64,000 nt of DNA from Cellulosimicrobium arenosum (GCF_014837295.1 NZ_JACYHB010000003.1:1-64000); one strand, 5' to 3'. Positions 25,291 to 35,307 are shown, numbered from the stretch's first letter. Program-made: numbers and translations. The notes: generated by a model not told the origin, from the letters alone.

Positions 25291-26531
25291 GCCTCTCCGG
25301 CTCGGCGGGCCGCGCGGGCAGGACCGCGGCCGTCGTCGGCGGCGGTCCGGCAGGGTTGATCGCGGCGGAGGTGCTCGCCCGGGCGTGCGTGGCCGTGACG
25401 GTGTACGACCGCATGCCGTCGGTCCCGCGCAAGTTCCTCCTGGCGGGCCACGGCGGCATGAACATCACGCACAGCGAGGACCGCGTCTCGTTCCTGCCCC
25501 GCTACGGCAGCTCGGCCGACGCGCTGGCGCCGATGCTCGACGTCTTCGGCCCGGCGGACCTGCGCGCGTGGTGCGACGGACTGGGCGAGCCGACGTTCGT
25601 CGGGAGCAGCGGACGGGTGTTCCCGCGGTCGTTCCGGGCGAACCCGCTGGTCCGGGCGTGGCTGGCCCGGTTGGGAGAGCTCGGGGTGCGGTTCGAGCAG
25701 CGGCACCGCTGGACGGGCTGGGCCGACGACGGCGGGCTGCGTCTCACGGACGAGGACGCGGCTGAGCACACCGTCGCCGCCGACGTGGTGGTCTTCGCGC
25801 TCGGCGGCGCCTCGTGGCCGCAGCTCGGGTCGGACGGCGGCTGGGTGGTCCCGTTCGCCGACCGCGGCGTCGCGGTGGCGCCGTTGGTGCCCGCGAACGT
25901 CGGCCTCCGCGTGGGGTGGAGCGAGGTCTTCGCCGAGAGGTTCGCCGGCACGCCCCTGAAGAACGTCGGGCTGACCGTCCGTGGGGCAGCGGGCCCGACG
26001 GCGCGTGGTGACGTGATGGTGACGAGCGCGGGGATCGAGGGCGGTCCGGTCTACGCGACGGGGGCCGCGGTCCGGGACGCCCTGGCGGGTGGTCGCTGCG
26101 TCGTCGATTTCGACCTGCGGCCTGCGCTGAGCGTCGACCAGCTCGCCGGGAGGCTGCAGCGGCGGCGTCCGAAGGACTCCGTCTCCAGCTGGCTGCGCCG
26201 CGCGGTCGGTCTGGACCCGGTCGCGATCGCGCTGCTCCGCGAGGCGGGCCCGCTGCCGACCGAGCCCGGGCCGATGGCGGCGCTCATCACGTCCGTGCCG
26301 GTCCGGGTGAGCGCGACCATGCCCATCGACCGGGCGATCTCGACCGCGGGTGGCGTGGCGTGGTCGGAGGTGGACGAGACGCTCATGCTGCGTCGTCTCC
26401 CTGGCATCTTCGTCGCGGGCGAGATGCTCGACTGGGAGGCGCCGACGGGTGGCTACCTGCTGCAGGCGTCGTTCAGCACGGGCGTGGTCGCCGCACACGG
26501 CGCGCTGGACTGGCTCGACCGCGTCCGGTGA
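25287..26531 (+). CDS. HI0933/BaiN-like FAD-dependent oxidoreductase
   Basis: 414 residues. The N-terminus has the dinucleotide fold AAVVGGGPAGLIAAEVLA. KFLLAGHGGMNITHSED is the signature of the HI0933/TIGR03862 flavoprotein family (usually GGNGRCNxTN in BaiN), and the C-terminus has ISTAGGVAWSEVDE, FVAGEMLDWEAPTGGYLLQASFSTG, the second FAD contact region. These proteins are predicted reductases; BaiN itself reduces bile-acid intermediates, but the substrate here is unknown. It is coupled to the methyltransferase upstream by an ATGA overlap, hinting at a shared pathway or at modification of a common small molecule. Confidence 0.88.
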   Translation: MSLSGSAGRAGRTAAVVGGGPAGLIAAEVLARACVAVTVYDRMPSVPRKFLLAGHGGMNITHSEDRVSFLPRYGSSADALAPMLDVFGPADLRAWCDGLGEPTFVGSSGRVFPRSFRANPLVRAWLARLGELGVRFEQRHRWTGWADDGGLRLTDEDAAEHTVAADVVVFALGGASWPQLGSDGGWVVPFADRGVAVAPLVPANVGLRVGWSEVFAERFAGTPLKNVGLTVRGAAGPTARGDVMVTSAGIEGGPVYATGAAVRDALAGGRCVVDFDLRPALSVDQLAGRLQRRRPKDSVSSWLRRAVGLDPVAIALLREAGPLPTEPGPMAALITSVPVRVSATMPIDRAISTAGGVAWSEVDETLMLRRLPGIFVAGEMLDWEAPTGGYLLQASFSTGVVAAHGALDWLDRVR

Positions 26532-26651
26532 CGGCGCTCGGGTTCGGCGAGTGCGCATTCTGTCGCCGTTCCACCCCTGGGGACAAGGGCTCGCTGCGCT
26601 GGTGGGTGCCGGTCGCGACCACTGCGGCTCCGTGAAGCAGTTGCCTACGGA

Positions 26652-28334
26652 TCACTGGTCCGCGTGCGGTTGCTGCCGGCGAGGTGCTCCGGAGCGCATG
26701 CGACCCGAGAGCTTTGCGGCTGTGCTGACGCGCAGCAGGCCGATCGTCTGGGCGATCGCCAACGCCTCCTTCCTGCTGGTCGCCCCGAGCTTCTGATAGA
26801 TGCTGCGTATCTGTGTGCGCACCGTGTTGACGGAGACGCCGAAGATGCTGGCGGTTCGCTCGGCGGTGTATCCCTCGCCCAGCCGGTGGAGCACCTCTCG
26901 TTCGCGGGGTGTGAGCCGCACGGAATCGGTCGTCTCGGGAGTGTTGTGGTTGGTCGGGACGGCGCCACCGGGCAGGAGGCTCTTCGCGCCGGTGAGATCT
27001 GCCAGCTTCTCGCGTTCCAGGGATTGCATCGACAAGAAGGGACCGACGTGATCAGGTGTCGCGCGCTGGCGCACCGCACTGTCGAACCAGGTACGAGCCT
27101 GGTCGTCGCGTCCTGCGCGGAGATGTGCGACGGCGAGCACGAGGTGCATGCTCATCACGTCGGTGGGCGACAGTGATGCCTCGTGCAGGCACCTCGATGC
27201 CAGGCGCTGCGCATCATGGTGCTCGTCCACGGCGAGGTGTGCCCAGGCGTGGTGGACGGCGAGCGAGTCGACGTCGGGGTTCTCGTGCGCCAGGTGCAGT
27301 ACGCGGCTGTTGCCGCCGGCTCGTAGGAGCAGCTTTGCCTCGGCGCGCAGCAAGAGCTGGCGAACGAAGCCGTCGGCCCGCGGCTCGAGAATGCCGTGCG
27401 ACAGGCGTGTCTCGTCGAGCTCACGCAAGCCGCGGTAGGGATCTCCGTAGTGAGAGTGGTAGCTCGCTCGTGCGAAGGCGAGGAAAGGCCAGAGGTCCAC
27501 AGGGTGGGGGGTGCCACGCATGCTGTCCAGATGATCTGCGGCGGTGTCCTGATCTCCTTCTTCGATCGCGATCATCGCGCGGGCGATGCTGTGGCCGGGA
27601 GCGTTGTCAGCTGCGATCCAGCTCGGGAACGGGGGTAGGCGATCGAACTCGACGAGCCAGGCGCGCGCGAGGTCGAGGTGGCCGCGGTACGAGCTCAGCA
27701 GGGCAAGGTTGGACGCGGCGGACACGCCCGCGTAGTGCGCGTCGGGTTCCCCGCCCGCCTCGGCGTGCGCACGAGTGAACAGCTCGGTGGCCTGGTCGAG
27801 CGATCCTGCGAGCATCGCTGTGATCCCGCGCTGGGCGCTCAACCATCCTGGGCGCGCCGGCGGTTGCCTCGCCGACCACGGGAGCTTTGTCGACGCGGGG
27901 CCCCTACGGAGGTATTGATCCATCCACGTGCCGATGCGTTCTGACGTGGTGTAGTTGCGGCGGTGTCGGTAGGCGATGACGGCGGCGGTGCTGGCCGCGA
28001 CCAGGTCAGGCAGCCGCCTGAACTCGGGTAGTCGCTGACCGAATCGGAGCCCTGCCTCCACGTAGAGCTGCAACGTGTGTGGCATACCCAGCTCCGCCCG
28101 GTGCTCGTGGCTGATCCGATGGTGGGAGAGCAGCGCCAGCTGCACCAGTCGCGGGCGAGTCTCGAGGGCTCCGGGATCCAAGGCTTCGAGAACATGCAGG
28201 ACCTCGTGCGCGAACTGGTCGGGCAAGTCGAACCAGAGGGCGTCGAACGCCGCCTCCAGGCGGTCGAGGTCGCCGGTGCCCAGTACGCCGAGCACGTCGT
28301 TCCTGATCAGGGGAGGCGTGTGCTCGTGTGCCAT
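26652..28334 (-). CDS. LuxR-type regulator with N-terminal TPR-like region
   Basis: 560 residues from the ATG giving MAHEHTPPL. Residues ~30-460 are a helical repeat array of TPR/MalT-like character (for example LAGSLDQATELFTRAHAEAGG, AVAHLRAGRDDQARTWFDSAV) without an ATP-binding loop. The last ~95 residues are a LuxR/GerE helix-turn-helix: LTPREREVLHRLGEGYTAER, FGVSVNTVRTQIRSIYQKLGATSRKEAL. It is divergent from the giant surface protein gene across a 192-base gap, so regulation of that adhesin is plausible but not shown. Codon usage is normal for the window. Confidence 0.85.
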   Translation of the reverse strand: MAHEHTPPLIRNDVLGVLGTGDLDRLEAAFDALWFDLPDQFAHEVLHVLEALDPGALETRPRLVQLALLSHHRISHEHRAELGMPHTLQLYVEAGLRFGQRLPEFRRLPDLVAASTAAVIAYRHRRNYTTSERIGTWMDQYLRRGPASTKLPWSARQPPARPGWLSAQRGITAMLAGSLDQATELFTRAHAEAGGEPDAHYAGVSAASNLALLSSYRGHLDLARAWLVEFDRLPPFPSWIAADNAPGHSIARAMIAIEEGDQDTAADHLDSMRGTPHPVDLWPFLAFARASYHSHYGDPYRGLRELDETRLSHGILEPRADGFVRQLLLRAEAKLLLRAGGNSRVLHLAHENPDVDSLAVHHAWAHLAVDEHHDAQRLASRCLHEASLSPTDVMSMHLVLAVAHLRAGRDDQARTWFDSAVRQRATPDHVGPFLSMQSLEREKLADLTGAKSLLPGGAVPTNHNTPETTDSVRLTPREREVLHRLGEGYTAERTASIFGVSVNTVRTQIRSIYQKLGATSRKEALAIAQTIGLLRVSTAAKLSGRMRSGAPRRQQPHADQ

Positions 28335-28526
28335 GGAATCGATCCTGAAGGTGTGCCTTCGTTGTGCAAGGCGTGAATCGCCTGCCCGGTGGGTGAAAAT
28401 CGCGCAGGAACTGGTGATCTTGCTGGTGAATTTCCTTTGCGCAGGCGTTCTCCATCCCGTTCCCCGAGGTCTCATGGGGCGATCAGCTCGCACGCGAGGA
28501 TCGCGTAGGTAGGCAGGGGGATCCCA
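28335..28526. promoter_or_regulatory. Divergent promoter region of regulator and adhesin
   Basis: This 192-base gap is more AT-rich than its flanks (for example GGTGAAAATCG and GGTGAATTTCC, a near-direct repeat at about 28391 and 28425). GCGCAGGAA (28402-28410) and TTCCTTTGCGC (28431-28441) form an imperfect inverted repeat. I cannot assign exact -10/-35 boxes. Confidence 0.4.
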
Positions 28527-31500
28527 ATGCAAGGCTCCATGAGGAATGAAGACGCCAGCACCGTCACGTCGTGGAAGTACTGGCCGAAGCGTCCTCGAGG
28601 ACGACGCCACGCGCGGGTCCCTGCCTGGCGAGGCCCGCGAGCACGACAGGTCATCGGCGCCGTGATGGCGCTGGCCACGGCCGGTGCCGGTTTGACCGCT
28701 GCCGCGGTCCCCGCCTCGGCCGCTACCGTCTACGAGCTTGAGGGGCAGTGGGCGAACGGCACGCCGGAGACGGTCCAGACGGGCGACTCCGTGTCCGCCA
28801 CATGGTGGTTCAACCTGAACGATGACGCCGCGGCGCCGGGCAACGAGCCGGTCGACGACGTCGTCGTCAGTGTGACCTTGGTGGGAGCGGTCTTCGACGA
28901 GATCCCGACGCCCTGCCTCACCGAGGAGGTGGATCCCGCATCGTCCGTGAGCGACGACGGGTCCACGTTGAGCTGCAACGTCGGCACGCAGCGCCAAGGC
29001 TCGGCCGTCACGCTCACCACCGCCGCTCGGATCACGGCGCTGAGCGGCGATCAGGTCACAGCATCGGCGACGATCGCCGACCAGGCTGCGTCGCTCCCTC
29101 CTCTGGAGGTGCAGAACCCGTTCGTCCAGGACATCCGCTGGGAGGCCAACACGGGTGAGCGCGTGCTCGACGAGACCACGCGAGACCTCCGGTTCAACTG
29201 GACCGTGTTCCACGGGACCGACGGACCGGCCGGCCCGGACTCCGTGTCGTACGACCTGGATGTCACGAACTCGGTCGGCGCGCCCACGGTGTCGCTCGCG
29301 GACGCCTGCACACCGTTCTCCGAGAGCAGCGCATCAGGTCACCCGTGGTCCGGCGGCAGCCACGACGAGTCGCAGATGGCCCCGTTCGTCGACGACTGCA
29401 CACTGACGCGTCTGAGCAGCACGACGTACAGGCTGACCTTGAGCGGGATCGACTACAGCAAGTCGCTGGTCCCGACCGAGAGCTCGACGGGTGCCGCTCT
29501 GCCGACCGACCGCCAGGCCGTCGCCTCCGGCTCCATCTGGATCCGGGTGCGGAGCAGCGCCAACTCGGGCCAGGTGTCTCTCACCTCGAGCGCTCCGACG
29601 TACGTCGCTGTCGACGGCAGCACGAGCACAGACGACACCGACAACAACCAGTCGGCCAGCGTCTGGTCGCTCGGCGTGCACTACGGGGGATGGCTCGGGA
29701 ACAGCTGGAGCGACACGCTGCGGGTCGCGCGCGGCGCGACGGCGGAGGCGCGGACGTCCCTGAGCATCTCCAACGTCCCGGACAAGGGCACCGCTGCCGG
29801 CAGCTGCACGATCATCGACTCGCGGTACGCGAGCCTGGAGAGTGCAAGCACGTTCGACGACAACAACAACAATGCCGAGCTACCACTGACGGTCGAGTAC
29901 TACACGGGCAGTGCCGCCCTGCTGGACCCGGACAGCGGATCGTACGACCCGAACCTCTGGGAGGGATGCGGCGCCAACGGCGGGTGGTCGGCCACGCCGC
30001 CGGAAGATCTGGGTTCTGTGCGTGCGGTTCGGACCGTCTACAACCCGAGCACCGACGTCCCTCCGACGTCGCGGGTCTTCCTCGGCGCGCGGGTGCGGAT
30101 CGACGAGGACGTCGAGGTGGGTCAGGACGTGTGGATGTGGTCGGCCTACCTCTCGCCGAACGCCGGGAGCAGCAACCAGTGGATCTACACCTCCCGCAGC
30201 AACAACCCCTCCGACATCTCGCTCGTGGGCACGGCGACGCCAGGTACTCGGTACCCGTTCACGGGGCAGCACCGCGACATCCTGCGAGTTCTCGGCCTCA
30301 CGCCCGACGTTTCGAAGTCGGTGACCCCGGTGGTGGTGGACCCGGGTGGGACCGCGACCTACTCACTGGTCTACTCTGCCGACGGGCTCGGGGCCGTCGA
30401 GCCGGAGGTCGACGGGTACACGATCGTGGACACCTTGCCGGTAGGGGGCAGCTATGTCGTGGGCAGCGCCACCCCGGAACCTGAGACCGCCACACTCTCG
30501 TCGGGACAGCAAGAGCTGACCTGGACGCTGGACGACGTGGCGACGAACGCTCAGCACGAGCTGAGCTACGACGTCGACTTTGCCGAGGATGTCGAGGGCG
30601 GCTCCTCGCTCGACAACTCGGTCACGGCGAGCTTCGGTGGAACGACCAGCAGCCCGGCGATCGCGCGAGTCACGGTCAACGACGCAGGCACCACCAGCGT
30701 CATCAAGACGGCGGACCAGGCCTTCATACCGAACCTGGCGGGGGACGGGGTCGGTGACGGCTCGTGGACGGTGCAGGTGATCTCACGTGACCCGCTTCCG
30801 CAGTCGTTCACGGACACCATCGACATCCTCCCCTACGTCGGTGACGGGCGTGGGACGGCCTACACCGGCTCCTACGAGCTCTCGGGTGTCGACGCGGTGC
30901 CGGGATCGACCGTCTACTACACGACGGACGACCCCTCCGGCCTGAGCGACGACCCCGCGGACACGTCCAACGGCGCGTCCGGCGATCCGTCGGGAAACAC
31001 CGTGGGGTGGTCGGACACCTACACCCCGGACGCGACCGCCGTCCGTGTCATCACCGGTGAGCTCGCGCCATTCGCGACGAACCCGTTCACCGTCTCCGTC
31101 CGCACGGACGGGGCAGAGGGCGGTGACGTGCTCGTCAACCGGGCGCAGGGGCGTGCGGAGAACACGCGACTGGTCACACGCACATCCGCCTCGACGGCCA
31201 TCGCGAACTACTACTCCGCGTCCCTGAAGAAGTACGTGCAGGACTCCGACGGCGAGTGGCGCGACGCGAACGAGGTCGAGGACTATCCCCTCTTCCGGAT
31301 CGGCGACACGGTCCCATACCGGATCGTCGTGGAGAACACCGGCCAGGGCACGCTGACGGATCTCGTGGTCTCCGACGACCAGCAACCCGAGCTGGGATCG
31401 TTCACGATCGCCTCGCTCGAACCCGGCGAGTCGGAGAGCCACGATTTCGAGATCGTCCTGACGGAGCCCGCCGCAGACTCCATCGTCAACACCGCCTGCG

Positions 31501-34500
31501 CGGACGCCGCCGTGCCGGAGGACTCGCAGGTCGAGCCCACCATCAACTGCGATCCGGCAGGGATCGTCGTGACCGGGGAGCCCACCCACACCAAGGAGCT
31601 CGTCTCGGCCGAACCCACGGGTGAGGGGCGGTGGGAGCTCGTCTACCAGATCGTGGTCGAGAACACCCAGTCTCCGTCGACGACGTACTCGCTCGTCGAC
31701 GAGCTGCACTTCACCGACCAGGCCACGATCGTCTCTGCCGACGTGACGAGCGCACCGGACGGTGTGACGTTGTTCGAGCCCGCATGGGACGGCCAGGCAG
31801 AGACCCGGGTCGCGACGAACGTGGCTCTTCCCGGCAACGGGGACGAGGGATACGCCCCGCACGTGTACGAGGTGACGGTCGTGGCAGAAGTCCCGCTGCA
31901 GCTCTCCGGCGCTCCTTCCGGCGAGGACGATGCGACGGCGTGCCCGGCCGAGGGTTCGGACGCGGCGCAGGGATTCAACAACACGTCCGCCATGAGCGGC
32001 CCGGAGGGTGAGATCGAGGAGGACCAGGCCTGCGCGCCGATCCCGTCGATCGACATCGCGAAGTCGGTCTCCGCGGGGCCGACAGCGAACGGCGACGGGA
32101 CATGGACCGTGACGTACGACGTCGTCGCGACGAACACGGGTGCGGCCGAGGGCACGTACGGCGTGACCGACCGTCTGAGCGCTGACGGCGACCTGGCCGT
32201 CGTCTCGGGGGAGGTCGTGTCCGCACCCGAGGGCGTGGAGCCCAATGGTGGATGGACCGGGCTGGGCGCCGAGGGCGCGGGCGCGAACGTCATCGCGTCG
32301 GACGTGGTCCTGCCCTCGGGAGGGACGCACACGTACCAGGTCGACGTGGTGCTGGGGCTTGCGGAGGGCATCGAGGGTGCCCCCGTGATCACCGACTGTG
32401 CCGCGCCGGGTGCGGGCGGGCCTGGCGGCCTGTCCAACGCGGCCGGGATCGAGCACAACGACCTGACCGACGAGGCCTCGACCTGTGTGACGGTGGCGGC
32501 GATCGCGGTGGACAAGACGATCAACAGCGGCCCGATCCCCAACGGCGACGGGACCTGGACGATCGTCTACGACATCGTCGCGGAGAACATCGGGGCCGCC
32601 GCCGGGGACTATGACCTGCGAGACCGTCTCCACTACGGCGAGGGAATCGAGATCCTTGACGCCGCGGTCGTGACAGTACCGGAAGGTGCGCAGACGAACG
32701 CGGGCTGGACAGGCCGCGGCGAGGAGCTCACCGACCCGGAGAACCTGGTCAGCGAGGGTGTCGAGCTGGCCGCGGGTGAGAGCCACGTGTACCAGGTCGA
32801 GGTCACGACCCAGATGGACGAGGCCACCATCGATCCGGCCCAGCTGGAGTGCCCGTCCCCGGGCACGGGGGAGAACGGCGGACTCGCCAACTCGACCAGC
32901 CTGGGTCACAACGGGATCGTGGCCGAGAGCGAGGCGTGCGCATCGCTCCCGCTGATCGGCGTCGAGAAGTCGATCAGCGACGGTCCTGCGCCGAACGGTG
33001 ACGGCACGTGGACCCTCACCTACGACCTGGTTGCCTCGAACACGGGCCAGGCCGCGGGCGAGTACGACCTGACGGACGAGCTCCAGTACGGCGAGGGCAT
33101 CGTGGTCGAGGCCGCCACGGTGGCCGCGGCGCCGGAGGGCGTGGACCTGGACGAGGGCTGGACCGGACAGGGCCCCGTGGGGTCGGCGGAGAACGTGATC
33201 GCCACGGGCGTCACGCTCGCGGGCGACACGTCCCACACCTACCAGGTTCTGGTCACGGTCTCCCTCGACCAGGCCGTGGTCACGCCCGAGACCCTGCAGT
33301 GCGCGGAGCCCGGTTCCGGGGAGAGCGGTGGTCTGGCGAACTCGACCGAGCTCACCCACAACGGTGAGAGCATGGTCGACGAGGCCTGCGTGTCCCTCCC
33401 ACTGATCGACTTCACCAAGTCCTTGTCGGGCGCGGTGACACCGGTCGACGGTGAGGGCGGGGTGTACGACGTGGCCTACGAGCTCACGGTCACGAACCAC
33501 GGTCCCGGTGCGGGTGCGTACGACCTGGACGACACCTTGGCGCCGGGCGACGGCGTCGAGATCGTCGGTATCCAGGACGTGACCACGGACGCGCCGGAGC
33601 CGGTCGGGATCGAGGACGGGTTCGACGGTCTTGGCGCGCCCCGGATCGTCACGGACCAGTCCATCGCGGGTTCCGACGGGGCTCCTGTCGTGCACACCTA
33701 CACGGTGATCGTGCGCTACGCGGCGAACCTGTCCGACGTCGTCATCCCCGATGCCGACACCTGCACCACGGGCGACGAGGGCACGGTCGCGGGCGGCCTG
33801 GCGAACTCTGCCACGGTCGGTTGGAACGGACTGCAGGTCGAGGACGACGAGTGCGTCCGTCCGGGCAAGCCGACCCTCGACAAGGCGCTGGTCTCCGCGG
33901 ACCCGGTGGGCGAGGGTCGGTGGGAGGTCGTCTACGACCTCACGGTGGGCAACGTCGGGTCCGAGGCGACGACGTATGACCTGGACGACGAGCTCCTCTT
34001 CGCGCCTGCAGTGACCGTGGACTCCGTCGCAGTCGCCGGCCCCGAGGGTGTCACCCTCGACGAGAGCTTCGACGGTGACACCGACCAGCGGGTGGCCACC
34101 GGCGTGAGCATCGGTGGCCTGGACGACGACGGCTACGCACCGCACCTGTACCGGGTGACCGTGATCGCCGGTGTGCCGTTGCACTTCGGCGAGGACGTCG
34201 CGGCAGAGGACGGCACCGGGTCGCCGGCCTGCACGGTCCCCGCCGGCGGCAATCTGACGGAGCAGGGGCTGAACAACGCGGCCACTCTCACCGACGAGAC
34301 CGGCGGGACGCAGACCGACACGGACTGCGCACCGTTGCCGTCGATCGACATCACGAAGTCGGTCGTCGGCGACCCGGTCCAGGGTGCCGACGACTCCTGG
34401 ACGGTGACCTACGAGATCACCGCCTCGAACGACGGGGCGGCAGAGGGCGTCTACACCCTCGTCGACCGTCTGCGGTTCGGTGCAGGCATCGAAGTCCGTT

Positions 34501-34943
34501 CGGCGACCGTGACGTCCGCACCCGAGGGAGTGAAGGCGTCAGGCATGTGGACCGGTCAGGGCGTGGACGGCGAGGCGACGAACGTCGTGGCCCCCGATGT
34601 AGTCCTGTCCGCCGCCGGTACCCACGTCTACCGGGTGCAGGTCGTGTCGACGGTCGACGGCTCGGAGACGGACAGCTTCACGTTCTCGTGCCCCGAGCCG
34701 GGTTCGGGTTCTTCGGGTGGGTTCACCAACATCGCGGGCATCAGCCACAACGACCTGACCGACGCCGCCATGGCCTGCGCATCACCTGCTGAACCCGGCG
34801 ACCCGGACGAGCCGAGCACGCCGGGCGGTGGACTGGCCGCCACCGGTGCGGCTATCGGGTGGATCGCGGGTGGAGCGGCCGTGCTGCTCCTGCTCGGGGT
34901 GATTGCACTGGCCGTCGTCCGTAGTCGTCGCACGGCTGGCTGA
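28527..34943 (+). CDS. Giant LAXTG-anchored repeat surface protein
   Basis: 2138 residues. An Arg-rich N-region and hydrophobic core (residues ~38-64, ending VPASAA) form a long signal peptide. Residues 65-590 form a beta-rich head without recognised motifs. From ~593 begin DUF11/SdrD-like beta-sandwich units of ~150 residues, most starting (I/V)xxxKSxSxGPxxNGDGTW, at about 593, 898, 1019, 1174, 1327, 1478, 1627, 1782 and 1940; several contain a late Cys (for example ECPSPGTGENGGLANS). The C-terminus is GGGLAATG, a hydrophobic helix and RSRRTAG: an LAXTG signal for a class E sortase. It is therefore a wall-anchored stalk, probably an adhesin or pilus-like fibre. It begins downstream of GGGGG with ATG 28527; ATG 28539 is an alternative. 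Confidence 0.88.
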   Translation: MQGSMRNEDASTVTSWKYWPKRPRGRRHARVPAWRGPRARQVIGAVMALATAGAGLTAAAVPASAATVYELEGQWANGTPETVQTGDSVSATWWFNLNDDAAAPGNEPVDDVVVSVTLVGAVFDEIPTPCLTEEVDPASSVSDDGSTLSCNVGTQRQGSAVTLTTAARITALSGDQVTASATIADQAASLPPLEVQNPFVQDIRWEANTGERVLDETTRDLRFNWTVFHGTDGPAGPDSVSYDLDVTNSVGAPTVSLADACTPFSESSASGHPWSGGSHDESQMAPFVDDCTLTRLSSTTYRLTLSGIDYSKSLVPTESSTGAALPTDRQAVASGSIWIRVRSSANSGQVSLTSSAPTYVAVDGSTSTDDTDNNQSASVWSLGVHYGGWLGNSWSDTLRVARGATAEARTSLSISNVPDKGTAAGSCTIIDSRYASLESASTFDDNNNNAELPLTVEYYTGSAALLDPDSGSYDPNLWEGCGANGGWSATPPEDLGSVRAVRTVYNPSTDVPPTSRVFLGARVRIDEDVEVGQDVWMWSAYLSPNAGSSNQWIYTSRSNNPSDISLVGTATPGTRYPFTGQHRDILRVLGLTPDVSKSVTPVVVDPGGTATYSLVYSADGLGAVEPEVDGYTIVDTLPVGGSYVVGSATPEPETATLSSGQQELTWTLDDVATNAQHELSYDVDFAEDVEGGSSLDNSVTASFGGTTSSPAIARVTVNDAGTTSVIKTADQAFIPNLAGDGVGDGSWTVQVISRDPLPQSFTDTIDILPYVGDGRGTAYTGSYELSGVDAVPGSTVYYTTDDPSGLSDDPADTSNGASGDPSGNTVGWSDTYTPDATAVRVITGELAPFATNPFTVSVRTDGAEGGDVLVNRAQGRAENTRLVTRTSASTAIANYYSASLKKYVQDSDGEWRDANEVEDYPLFRIGDTVPYRIVVENTGQGTLTDLVVSDDQQPELGSFTIASLEPGESESHDFEIVLTEPAADSIVNTACADAAVPEDSQVEPTINCDPAGIVVTGEPTHTKELVSAEPTGEGRWELVYQIVVENTQSPSTTYSLVDELHFTDQATIVSADVTSAPDGVTLFEPAWDGQAETRVATNVALPGNGDEGYAPHVYEVTVVAEVPLQLSGAPSGEDDATACPAEGSDAAQGFNNTSAMSGPEGEIEEDQACAPIPSIDIAKSVSAGPTANGDGTWTVTYDVVATNTGAAEGTYGVTDRLSADGDLAVVSGEVVSAPEGVEPNGGWTGLGAEGAGANVIASDVVLPSGGTHTYQVDVVLGLAEGIEGAPVITDCAAPGAGGPGGLSNAAGIEHNDLTDEASTCVTVAAIAVDKTINSGPIPNGDGTWTIVYDIVAENIGAAAGDYDLRDRLHYGEGIEILDAAVVTVPEGAQTNAGWTGRGEELTDPENLVSEGVELAAGESHVYQVEVTTQMDEATIDPAQLECPSPGTGENGGLANSTSLGHNGIVAESEACASLPLIGVEKSISDGPAPNGDGTWTLTYDLVASNTGQAAGEYDLTDELQYGEGIVVEAATVAAAPEGVDLDEGWTGQGPVGSAENVIATGVTLAGDTSHTYQVLVTVSLDQAVVTPETLQCAEPGSGESGGLANSTELTHNGESMVDEACVSLPLIDFTKSLSGAVTPVDGEGGVYDVAYELTVTNHGPGAGAYDLDDTLAPGDGVEIVGIQDVTTDAPEPVGIEDGFDGLGAPRIVTDQSIAGSDGAPVVHTYTVIVRYAANLSDVVIPDADTCTTGDEGTVAGGLANSATVGWNGLQVEDDECVRPGKPTLDKALVSADPVGEGRWEVVYDLTVGNVGSEATTYDLDDELLFAPAVTVDSVAVAGPEGVTLDESFDGDTDQRVATGVSIGGLDDDGYAPHLYRVTVIAGVPLHFGEDVAAEDGTGSPACTVPAGGNLTEQGLNNAATLTDETGGTQTDTDCAPLPSIDITKSVVGDPVQGADDSWTVTYEITASNDGAAEGVYTLVDRLRFGAGIEVRSATVTSAPEGVKASGMWTGQGVDGEATNVVAPDVVLSAAGTHVYRVQVVSTVDGSETDSFTFSCPEPGSGSSGGFTNIAGISHNDLTDAAMACASPAEPGDPDEPSTPGGGLAATGAAIGWIAGGAAVLLLLGVIALAVVRSRRTAG

Positions 34944-34955
34944 CGCCGACCCTCG

Positions 34956-34980
34956 CCGCACCCGGCAGCATCGGGTGCGG
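34956..34980 (+). terminator. Terminator of the surface protein gene
   Basis: CCGCACCCG (34956-34964) pairs perfectly with CGGGTGCGG (34972-34980) around a 7-base loop, 12 bases after the stop codon. Confidence 0.8.
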
Positions 34981-35174
34981 CAGGGGATCGGTGACCCCGC
35001 GCCGGCCCGTGCCCGGTGCGTGGTCCCCAGGTGCGCGTTCGCGCTGGACTCGAGGACCGGCCGCACCTGCTCCCAGGACGACAGGGCGTCTACCTCCGGC
35101 GCGTGCCGGATCTCGATCCTGACCGGCTCCCGTGACCCGCGCAGTGCGGCTCGGCCACCCGCGCGGGGCGTTTG

Positions 35175-35307
35175 ACCGACCGGGGCGCCACTCTCGCCCA
35201 GCTCGCGATCGTCTGGGTGGTGGCCGGGCTGACGCCGTCCGCATCGTCGTGGGCGCCCGCCGTGCGGTTCAGGTCGAGTCGACGAGCGCGAGCACGTCGG
35301 TGACGGT
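35175..35307 (+). pseudogene. Decayed 3' fragment of an aldo/keto reductase
   Basis: The bases ACTCTCGCCCAGCTCGCGAT and the later GGGCGCCCGCCGTGCGG...CAGGTCGAGTCG match, with few differences, positions ~37027-37140 of the intact aldo/keto reductase nearby. The first piece reads ATLAQLAIVWVVAG in one frame and the second VGARRAVQVES in another, so a frameshift separates them. Only ~45 residues of the C-terminus survive. The fragment ends at the stop of the XRE regulator on the other strand. It is a remnant of a paralogue or of a duplicated regulator-reductase unit. Confidence 0.7.

Noticed and set aside
28335-29213. 293-residue N-terminal extension of the LuxR-type regulator
   Set aside because: It would lie antisense to the adhesin signal peptide and head; protein-like sequence starts at the ATG at 28334.
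29343-30490. Alternative-frame long ORFs inside the adhesin head
   Set aside because: Arg-rich shadows in +2 frame; the main frame has a signal peptide and sorting signal.
30783-34184. 1133-residue minus-strand frame inside the adhesin gene
   Set aside because: Antisense of highly repetitive GC-rich coding sequence; no domain, no start context.
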